DNA of 19,418 nucleotides, from NCBI GenBank assembly GCA_002503045.1, contig DAQW01000067.1:1-19418 (forward strand), given 5' to 3'. Made by a program: the position numbers and the translations under genes. This document shows, in pieces, positions 12,639-19,418 of the stretch; within the stretch, counting starts at the first letter, position 1, and each line of letters starts with the position of its first letter. This DNA comes from Euryarchaeota archaeon UBA39. GTDB lineage: Archaea > Thermoplasmatota > Poseidoniia > Poseidoniales > Thalassarchaeaceae. Under the pieces are notes generated by a model, which saw nothing but the letters and a program-made list of their open reading frames with translations, ran no database searches and was not told the DNA's origin.

Positions 12639-15600
12639 TCACTTGTTCTGCTCTGCTAACCAATCCCTTAGTTGATCAATCGACCAACCCATGTCAAAGT
12701 AACCTTGGATAGTGTTTTCATCCCAGAATGTGAACTCACGGAGAGCCTTTTCCATTTCAGTCTCCTCCTGCTTAGGAGGACCTCGTCCTGGCGGACCTCT
12801 AGAAGGTGGCGAACGTGCCTTCAATGGAGAAACTGCTTCTCCTTCCGGCAAGAAATCATCATCCTCAATGAAGTCATCATCATCATCACTACCTCTACGA
12901 ACAAAGACTAGAATTCCGACCACCACAGCAATTAACAAAATCGCCAATAAGGCAATCAATCCAATTGTAGCAGCATCAAATCCAGCAGCATCATCAGATT
13001 CTGCAGTAACTGGGAAAGTTGTTGATTCAGCAATGACTTCTCCAGTATCATTGTTTACAATTTGATACTTCACATTCACCTGTGGTGTAGCGAAATCACC
13101 CATTTCGATTCTCCAAGAGTAATCTTCCAAAGGCTGAATCTCAATTGGAGTAGTTATATCTCTGGAAGACTGTACTTGGCCACCTACAACTGTAACAACC
13201 TTGCAAGTAAAGTAACCTGCTTTATTTCCATTGTTTGTTACTGTAGCAATTAAATCTAAACTTTGACCTACTGCAGGAGTGTTATCTGAAACTACTAAAT
13301 TCTTAATTTCAAAACTTGCTGATTCGTATCTTAACTCGAAAACGCCTCCATCGAAACCACTCAGATAATTTCCTGCTCCAGAAATTCCATTACCTGCTGA
13401 ATCGGTTCCGGAAATCCAGAAACGGAGTTCAACTCCACTAAGATCACTAGGCAATGTTGCATTCCAGAGATTTACACAATTCACAGAAGCTCGAATAGGG
13501 TCCGAGTTTGTATCCAAATTCATTGGAACGGTGAAATGTGAAATTCCAGGGAATGCCTGATAGAATTCCGTCCAATTTCCTCCATCTTTGAAATACATCC
13601 AATTTAGATTTACATCACCTTCTTGCAACTTTTGTCGCTCATTAATGAAGGCCTTCACAGAAACACAATCAAATTGTGTTGAAGAAATAATTCCGGGTCC
13701 AATTTCCTCAGAATTTTCATCTGTTATCTCCCATGAACCAGTATTTGCAGCACTTGGTGCCTCACTGTCTACATTGACATAGAATATACTGTCAATAGGC
13801 AACGTACCATCTGAAGCACCGGAAGGTAAGCCAATCAAAGAGAAGGTGAAAGTGAAAACATTCGATTGTGTGGGCGCTGGATGCAAAATTTCGAACGTAC
13901 CATTATCAAATGGATAATCATATACTTGGGAAGGTGCATAGAAAAATCCTTTATTTCCATCAGGTTGAACTTCTTGTTGTTCAATTCGTAGAATTAGAGG
14001 AATTTGAGGATTAATGATGATCCCATCAGAGAGTCTCTCTGAGAAAGCATATTGTCCACTAATTCGAAGCATATCTCCAGGATAAACGAAACCTGCATCG
14101 CGATTACCGACATCTGGTGTAATGAAACCAATTGTATCTTCAACAGTAAATGTTGAACGATCAAGTTTGAAGTCATCGGAATACTTCCATCTCTGGTTAT
14201 AATTCCCTGTTTGTGACGAAATAGTGGTCCAACCCCCATTGTTTGGATCAAAGTCAGTAACTTCAACTTGAGGAGTAACAATTCCAGGTACTGTAGAAAT
14301 TGACCAATCAAGAACTATTGGAATATCCAAAATGAAATCTGTTTCAAAAGGATCAATCAATACGCCACCATCTAATCTTCGCATCTCAGGACCTACTCCG
14401 TCGGATTCTAAATCCATAATTGTAATCCAATTAGAATCAGTCCATGCAGTATCATTTGCAGGCCAATAATTGATGACCATATCACCCGCGACGATTGGAT
14501 TCAAATTAATTCGAACCTGGGCAATGTCACCCCATCCGTTTCCATCTGAACCTCTTACTCTTAGATGATACAAATTTCCACCATACATTGTGGTATTTGC
14601 ACTGGTTAATTCAGTTCCATATCCATCCTGAACTTTGAAAGAAGAAACACTCGCTTGGACAGAGGCCATAGCTTGGTAAGTCACCAGATCAAATGGAATA
14701 CCTGGTGAACCAGAACCGGTTACTGAATTACCACCAACGTCAGTTCCTGAAATGAACAGGCTAACCAATGGACTATTCATTAGACCCTGATTGGCGATAT
14801 CACTGATACATTGAGTCCCTTGATTATCAATCATGTAAACTGATTCATTGCTTACAGTTTGTCGAACTAGAGGTACTTGGGCGTACTCTCCGATATCTGC
14901 AACTCGATCAAGATTAGTATCATGATCTTTCTCAACCCAATAATTGAGGAAAAGTGAATCTGGAGCAAGTGGGTTATCTCGAACAACGATTCTGAAAGTT
15001 TGGCAATTCCTAGCAGGAATCCAAGTATTGTCACCTAAATCTCTCCAAGTAGCTCCATCCATTACGCTGATGTTCACTAATTGAGGAGGCAATGGATCCA
15101 TAGAAACCTGCATTCTAATTGCACAATCCATATCTGGATTGTAGCTTACAGGTGGACATAATTGATCTCCACCAGTGAAATTAGCCATTCTAAAACGGTA
15201 TGTCCTAGATCCGGCAGTCTGGGAAGGTAAAGTTGGAGACCAAGTGAAGTCTCCTCCAACTGTTCCACCTATTCTGTCAACTTCCAACCATTCCTCGGTC
15301 TGAGTATTAGACGTATTCAATTCTTCAAGAACAAGGAAATAATTCGATGGATCCGGAGAAATATCAAGATCTTGGAAACGTACCTTTCCAGTTAGAACTA
15401 GAGATTGACTACTCTTTACATCGTTAAGGTCAGTCTGTTCAATATTCGCTTGATTATAGACTCTGAAATCTGTAATGCTAGCATCATTTTCAACGGCATT
15501 ACCTATTGACGGTTGTAATGAGGTTGCAGCAGGCAATCCTACAACTCCTGTATCACTAATTGAAGAAGAATAAATCTGAACAAATGCTGTATCATCCCAT

Positions 15601-18371
15601 TCAGAAGATACACGGAATCTCCAGTTAATTTGGAACGGATCAGTACCAGATGTTACACTTACAGCTAATGAAATACCATCGACTGGGTCAGATACCTTCC
15701 AAAATGTGTCGTTGGAAATAGTATATTGTAACTCAATATTTCCTCGAGAAGTTTCCATCAACAAAGAGGCTCCAGAAAGACTCTGGCCTTGGCTGGTTAC
15801 AGAGTGAGTTGTCACAATCTCGTAGATATTGCCGTCATCATACAATCCTGAAAATCCATTTGTTAGAGAAATCGTGCTTGAATGTCCAGTACTGGTAGTA
15901 ATACTCAATTGACCAAGTGAAATTCCACCACCCGTATCTGAAGACCATTTCATTGGAACATCTACACTACCTCCGACTGCATTACCCATAGCAACACCCT
16001 GAGATAATTCACGAGCTAAATTATTTCCATCTGAAATTACACGTTGCCAATCATAATTGATGAATAAATCTCTGAAAGTAATTGTTGAACCAATTGTAGC
16101 AGTAGCACTCTCTACTTTCATTCTGAAAAGTATCCATTCATTTCCAAAATCATCTTCCCATGAAGTGGGAACTACTGTTTCATCAAGATTTAGAAGATCA
16201 TTCAATGCGGATTCAAAGTCAGAAAATTCGTTGACAACTAAACCTGGAACATAATCAGAATAATCTTGAATGTCTGCAATCATTGTTTCCTGTGCGGCAG
16301 CAGCAACATAGATTGTTGCATCTTCAATTTGATTATTTTCAAAACCGATTAAGGCATTTGTAACATCTGCGCCTCTAGGAAGCATAAATGTTGCACCTTG
16401 TCCAGATCCACCTGCTGTCAAAGTAACTGTCGAGGATGAAGAACCAACATTTTCACCATCTACTGTTCCAGTTCTGAACATTCTCTGTTCACCAAATGAG
16501 CCAAAGGCAGATTCCAGCATACCCCACTCGATATCACCGTCTCCAGCAACATCCAACGAAACACCAGAGGCATAATGAGCAAATTCTAGATCGGCATGTA
16601 TTCCACTTAATTCACATTGAACACTAGAATAATTCGCCCTAACTCCAAACCCTTGAACTCCTGCAGAAAACTCATATCGAGTATTATTTGCTACAGTTAT
16701 CATAGGCATAGGGCCGGGAATTGCTAGAGGATTATTTGCAATAATCTGAATTGAAGCAGTTCCATCAGGGCAGTCATCGGAAACGTATGGTTTGATTGCT
16801 GTGACTGTCTTCGTAAATCCAATTCTTGTTAATGGAGGGGAGAAACTAGAATCTTCCCATAGAGGAATAACACCGGCATAGGAATCAGACATTGGTGAAC
16901 TAATCCATTTCCCAGGCATTAACATCCCACTCGATTGTTCAAGACCCATGGTTGAATTAAATCCAAAACTAAAACGTGTTCCAATGTTGAAACTGAATAA
17001 TTCTGGAGTATTCAATCGATTAATTCCTGAATTGAAATTAAATCTAAGATCAATAGATGGGTGAGCATCAGTATCTATATCCCAGAGTTCAATGATTGAA
17101 CCAGAAAGGCCGGAAAGGGTATTTCCATTCCTATCTGAAATTATATTATTACTTCCAGGCTGTAATACATCTATTGTCAATGAACCATCACCAGGAACTG
17201 TAGCATCGAGATTTAAGAAACCGAATCCATTGGGTGAATTAGTACCAGAAGTAGAACTGCTGGAAAAGGTTCGGAAAGTTACACTCCCTGACTGAGGTAA
17301 TGAATCTCCAATTCTAAGTGCATCGATATACCATCCCTGAAGCTCAGGACTTACTGGTGGATCACTTACATCATTCTTCTCCAACACGAACTTCAATCTT
17401 ACATATTCTCCTTCATAAGGAGATAGATCTAATCCAACATTAGCCCATCCTCCAGAACTAGCTGTTTGTGAATTGTTAGAGGTACCACCAATCATACTAG
17501 CACCCGTTGGGAATGTTTCCTTGTTACATTTTGTAGTAATCTGATTTACAGATGTTCCGCGTTGATAAATTCCATTCCCACCTGAAATCCCTGTGGTATT
17601 CGACAAATCCAATGGCAAAAACTCAAACTGAGTCCAAGATGAACCATCGGTTGAAGACTGAATCATCACATATGCACAGTCTTCGTAGTATACATTAGTG
17701 CCAGCTCCAGCGCTTCTGTAATACAAATTATGGAAGGACATGAATGATGCTGAAGACTTACCTGACCAAACATACACAGATTCAGATGTCAATTCGTATT
17801 GATACTCGCCCATCGATGATCGGTAATCAACACTATCGAAATCTGTACCGTAACAACTGTCTCCTGAACCACAACGGTTGATGGGGAAACCATTCTCAAC
17901 TTGTCCAATTTCCCAATTATTTTCAGGCATTCCATTTATTGGAGGCCCTACATTGAAATTTACTGGGTACTCAAAATCTTGATTGTATCCGAGAGAAAAG
18001 AGAGAAAGTGTTGAGTCGTCTTCTGTAAAGTCGCTTGTAGAAGAATATTGAGTAAAACCACCATTGTACAATGGATTCCACAAGTAAGCGCCATAACCTG
18101 TTGAATAAGCATCATAGCGTTCAGCATAACCATAATTTACAGAATCTGTAGAAATTTCCATTGCTGCTGCATTTACTGTTTCACCCTCTGGTAAACTGAT
18201 TGAACCCGATACGGAATCGGAATACGTTGAGGGGTCATCTAACGAAATATCTACATTCGATTGGCCATTTGAATAAGTATTCACCGAAGCGGCTTGAGCC
18301 AACCCCATTGTCAACATTAACACAGTAATAAAAATCGCCAGCGTGCGTTGGGTTCTGTTCGTTCCATTCAT
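12639..18371 (-). CDS. Giant secreted, membrane-anchored surface protein
   Basis: This 1910-residue protein has an N-terminal Sec signal peptide: basic start, hydrophobic residues 11-24, likely cleavage after AQA near residue 27. The long extracellular part is rich in Ser, Thr, Gly, Asn and Asp. Around residues 130-350 it resembles a jelly-roll module ending in WYIDALRIG, like modules in secreted peptidases and MAM-like proteins. Repeated beta-rich, Ig-like segments follow. A CARDB/NEW3-like domain (~1688-1790, with ATVTNNGNKAG) precedes one transmembrane helix (~1797-1821). After RR come an acidic run (DDDDDFIEDDDF), a Pro/Gly/Arg-rich stretch and a C-terminal helical motif with YFDMGWSIDQLRDWL. 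Scattered cysteines suggest disulfides. A role in adhesion or in binding polymers outside the cell is likely, but no catalytic site was recognised. ATG 18371 has GGAGTGG six bases upstream. It is the first gene of the operon. Confidence 0.85.
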   Translation of the reverse strand: MNGTNRTQRTLAIFITVLMLTMGLAQAASVNTYSNGQSNVDISLDDPSTYSDSVSGSISLPEGETVNAAAMEISTDSVNYGYAERYDAYSTGYGAYLWNPLYNGGFTQYSSTSDFTEDDSTLSLFSLGYNQDFEYPVNFNVGPPINGMPENNWEIGQVENGFPINRCGSGDSCYGTDFDSVDYRSSMGEYQYELTSESVYVWSGKSSASFMSFHNLYYRSAGAGTNVYYEDCAYVMIQSSTDGSSWTQFEFLPLDLSNTTGISGGNGIYQRGTSVNQITTKCNKETFPTGASMIGGTSNNSQTASSGGWANVGLDLSPYEGEYVRLKFVLEKNDVSDPPVSPELQGWYIDALRIGDSLPQSGSVTFRTFSSSSTSGTNSPNGFGFLNLDATVPGDGSLTIDVLQPGSNNIISDRNGNTLSGLSGSIIELWDIDTDAHPSIDLRFNFNSGINRLNTPELFSFNIGTRFSFGFNSTMGLEQSSGMLMPGKWISSPMSDSYAGVIPLWEDSSFSPPLTRIGFTKTVTAIKPYVSDDCPDGTASIQIIANNPLAIPGPMPMITVANNTRYEFSAGVQGFGVRANYSSVQCELSGIHADLEFAHYASGVSLDVAGDGDIEWGMLESAFGSFGEQRMFRTGTVDGENVGSSSSTVTLTAGGSGQGATFMLPRGADVTNALIGFENNQIEDATIYVAAAAQETMIADIQDYSDYVPGLVVNEFSDFESALNDLLNLDETVVPTSWEDDFGNEWILFRMKVESATATIGSTITFRDLFINYDWQRVISDGNNLARELSQGVAMGNAVGGSVDVPMKWSSDTGGGISLGQLSITTSTGHSSTISLTNGFSGLYDDGNIYEIVTTHSVTSQGQSLSGASLLMETSRGNIELQYTISNDTFWKVSDPVDGISLAVSVTSGTDPFQINWRFRVSSEWDDTAFVQIYSSSISDTGVVGLPAATSLQPSIGNAVENDASITDFRVYNQANIEQTDLNDVKSSQSLVLTGKVRFQDLDISPDPSNYFLVLEELNTSNTQTEEWLEVDRIGGTVGGDFTWSPTLPSQTAGSRTYRFRMANFTGGDQLCPPVSYNPDMDCAIRMQVSMDPLPPQLVNISVMDGATWRDLGDNTWIPARNCQTFRIVVRDNPLAPDSLFLNYWVEKDHDTNLDRVADIGEYAQVPLVRQTVSNESVYMIDNQGTQCISDIANQGLMNSPLVSLFISGTDVGGNSVTGSGSPGIPFDLVTYQAMASVQASVSSFKVQDGYGTELTSANTTMYGGNLYHLRVRGSDGNGWGDIAQVRINLNPIVAGDMVINYWPANDTAWTDSNWITIMDLESDGVGPEMRRLDGGVLIDPFETDFILDIPIVLDWSISTVPGIVTPQVEVTDFDPNNGGWTTISSQTGNYNQRWKYSDDFKLDRSTFTVEDTIGFITPDVGNRDAGFVYPGDMLRISGQYAFSERLSDGIIINPQIPLILRIEQQEVQPDGNKGFFYAPSQVYDYPFDNGTFEILHPAPTQSNVFTFTFSLIGLPSGASDGTLPIDSIFYVNVDSEAPSAANTGSWEITDENSEEIGPGIISSTQFDCVSVKAFINERQKLQEGDVNLNWMYFKDGGNWTEFYQAFPGISHFTVPMNLDTNSDPIRASVNCVNLWNATLPSDLSGVELRFWISGTDSAGNGISGAGNYLSGFDGGVFELRYESASFEIKNLVVSDNTPAVGQSLDLIATVTNNGNKAGYFTCKVVTVVGGQVQSSRDITTPIEIQPLEDYSWRIEMGDFATPQVNVKYQIVNNDTGEVIAESTTFPVTAESDDAAGFDAATIGLIALLAILLIAVVVGILVFVRRGSDDDDDFIEDDDFLPEGEAVSPLKARSPPSRGPPGRGPPKQEETEMEKALREFTFWDENTIQGYFDMGWSIDQLRDWLAEQNK

Positions 18372-18385
18372 TTTCTACCACTCCA

Positions 18386-18405
18386 CACCGTACGGTGGGT
18401 ATACC
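18386..18405. promoter_or_regulatory. Adjacent palindromes upstream of the surface-protein operon
   Basis: A perfect 12-base palindrome CACCGTACGGTG (18386-18397) abuts a perfect 8-base palindrome GGTATACC (18398-18405). ACCGT occurs as a direct repeat at 18387 and 18403. The pair lies 15-34 bases upstream of ATG 18371, right behind its Shine-Dalgarno (18378-18384). It could be an operator for a dimeric regulator or a small mRNA hairpin. No convincing TATA box could be fixed in the 170-base intergenic region. Confidence 0.35.
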
Positions 18406-18489
18406 GTGGATGTTTCACCGCCTTAAAACTCCCACCCATCCTCGTCGAAATATCGTGGCAAAACAAAATCTACCAATAATCACAGTTCA

Positions 18490-18527
18490 AGCCCCTAGAT
18501 AATGGCTTTATTGAAATGATAGGGGCT
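18490..18527. promoter_or_regulatory. Inverted repeat upstream of the thioesterase gene
   Basis: AGCCCCTA (18490-18497) and TAGGGGCT (18520-18527) form a perfect 8-base inverted repeat with a 22-base spacer. The spacer holds an AT-rich GCTTTATTG (18504-18512) that could be a weak TATA element for the + strand gene. The right arm ends 14 bases before ATG 18542. The site may be an operator flanking the promoter; this is inferred from position only. Confidence 0.35.
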
Positions 18528-18541
18528 ACGACGGAGTACCA

Positions 18542-19003
18542 ATGAACGAGCCATATTCCACTGAACCAGTCACAAAGATGGATGAGGTTTTTCCACAACA
18601 TACTAATTCGTATAATACCTTATTCGGAGGAAGGTTGCTCAGTATTATGGACACTGCCGCTGGAATGGTTTCAAGCAAATTTGCACATAGGGAATTTGTT
18701 ACTGTTTCTATCGATGCCCTAAAATTCAAACGACCAGCTTTTCAAGGGGATTTAATCGAAACCACGGCAACTGTTGTCCACACAAGTACCCATACCGCTG
18801 GAGTCCATGTAATTGCACGAAGATTAAATCGAAGCGAATGGGAGAGAGAAGAAATCTGTGAAGGTTTCTTTTTCATGGTAGCAATTGATTCGCAAATGAG
18901 ACCTATTCCAATCCCTCAATTTTCTCCATCTACTGATGAAGAAAAGAAATTATGGAAGCGTGCTCAAGATGCTAGAAATGCCATGAAACGTTCAGATTCA
19001 TAA
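18542..19003 (+). CDS. Hotdog-fold acyl-CoA thioesterase (YciA/BACH-like)
   Basis: A 153-residue single-hotdog thioesterase that would hydrolyse acyl-CoA to free acid and CoA. The family signature is present near the N-terminus: Asn22, then LFGGRLLSIMDTAAG with FGG at 28-30 and the catalytic Asp at 37. It is followed by the long hotdog helix and the strand VSIDALKFKRPAFQGD. The usual Gly two residues after Asn22 is replaced by Tyr-Asn. The length matches the YciA-type family. The start has GGAG five bases upstream. It is transcribed divergently from the synthase operon, and being the closest thioesterase it may balance acyl pools from that operon. It could equally be a general acyl-CoA housekeeping enzyme. 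Confidence 0.85.
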   Translation: MNEPYSTEPVTKMDEVFPQHTNSYNTLFGGRLLSIMDTAAGMVSSKFAHREFVTVSIDALKFKRPAFQGDLIETTATVVHTSTHTAGVHVIARRLNRSEWEREEICEGFFFMVAIDSQMRPIPIPQFSPSTDEEKKLWKRAQDARNAMKRSDS

Positions 19004-19028
19004 CTGATGAATTAATGGTGTGAAAAAT

Positions 19029-19418
19029 ATGTCAGTATTGAATATCTTATGCTTCTCAGAAGAATCATTTGCTAGAGAGTTGGGAAAAAGAACAGATGAT
19101 AGAGATGTTGAATCATACATCTTCAAAGAACAAAGAGGTGAATCCCAAGATGCTCTGACTTTCCTTAGACCTAGGAAACATCCAGAAAGGCTCAGACCAT
19201 TACTAGCAAGTTTAGATATTGCAGATGCTGCAATAATTGAAATTCAAAGAGTCGATGCGTCCCTAGGAGAAGTATTAGTCGCATCAAGTGTTGCAGGAAT
19301 AGAAAGAGGGTTAGTTGTAATCAACCCTGAAGAAGGAGGATGGGTAGATCCTGAACAAGTCAATAAAATATTGATACAAGCAGGATTGCAATCATGGAAG
19401 ATTAATGAAAAATTTGAC
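19029..19418 (+). CDS. EF-Tu/SelB-like translation GTPase paralogue, N-terminal part (truncated by window end)
   Basis: The 130 codons visible are open to the window edge. The protein starts MSVLNILCFSEESFARELGK and continues with a segment containing TFLRPRKHPERL, then LDIADAAIIEIQRVDASLGE and a conserved AGIERGLVV. It resembles the archaeal EF-Tu/SelB-like paralogues whose GTPase domain has lost the P-loop: the GxxxxGKS motif is absent where it should be, and the D-A-S-L-G-E stretch occupies the place of switch and base-binding elements. GGTG lies eight bases before ATG 19029. It follows the thioesterase by 25 bases and is probably co-transcribed with it. The domain 2 and 3 barrels needed to confirm the family lie outside the window. 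Confidence 0.6.
   Translation, partial: MSVLNILCFSEESFARELGKRTDDRDVESYIFKEQRGESQDALTFLRPRKHPERLRPLLASLDIADAAIIEIQRVDASLGEVLVASSVAGIERGLVVINPEEGGWVDPEQVNKILIQAGLQSWKINEKFD

Noticed and set aside
12712..13065. 117-residue Ser/Thr-rich + strand frame opposite the surface protein C-terminus.
   Set aside because: Its Ser runs are the complement of the Asp-rich tail and Pro/Gly/Arg stretch of the real gene.
1..19418. CRISPR arrays, insertion sequences or toxin-antitoxin genes.
   Set aside because: No regularly spaced repeats, transposase motifs or terminal inverted repeats were seen on either strand.

Overview
The window looks like the genome of an AT-rich, compactly organised archaeon. The best guess is an uncultured marine euryarchaeon of the Marine Group II (Poseidoniales) type. 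The archaeal signs are a tRNA gene without encoded CCA, GGAGG/GAGGTG ribosome-binding sites matching an archaeal 16S tail, a protein resembling TATA-binding protein, and the start of a SelB/EF-Tu-like paralogue of the kind found in archaea. The lineage is an inference; the sequence contains no rRNA.

Layout. The window opens inside a tRNA-Gly(UCC) gene (1-46), followed by a small two-helix membrane protein on the + strand (109-324). From 18371 down to 297 there are seven minus-strand genes, each separated from the next by -4 to +10 bases and all ending in TGA. They read as one operon of about 18 kb. In transcription order they are: a 1910-residue secreted, membrane-anchored surface protein; an unrecognised 263-residue protein; a 175-residue TBP-like protein; a TatD-type metal hydrolase; a FabI-type enoyl-ACP reductase; a 2843-residue multidomain fatty acid/polyketide synthase; and an Sfp-type phosphopantetheinyl transferase. 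Across a 170-base divergent intergenic region lies a + strand hotdog acyl-CoA thioesterase (18542-19003), then the first 130 codons of an EF-Tu/SelB-like protein that runs off the end.

How the genes fit together. The megasynthase has domain order KS - EF-hand linker - AT - degenerate ACP - atypical KS - ACP - ACP - KR - DH. It lacks an enoyl reductase and a thioesterase. FabI next to it supplies the missing enoyl reduction, the phosphopantetheinyl transferase supplies the ACP prosthetic group, and the nearby thioesterase could release or recycle product. Together this is nearly everything needed for de novo synthesis of saturated straight-chain acyl groups. That is notable because archaeal membranes are normally isoprenoid and most archaea lack a fatty acid synthase. 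The synthase most resembles bacterial PfaA-type (PUFA synthase-like) enzymes in its ACP motif and ACP-KR-DH order. Why a giant surface protein and a TBP-like protein sit in the same operon is unknown.
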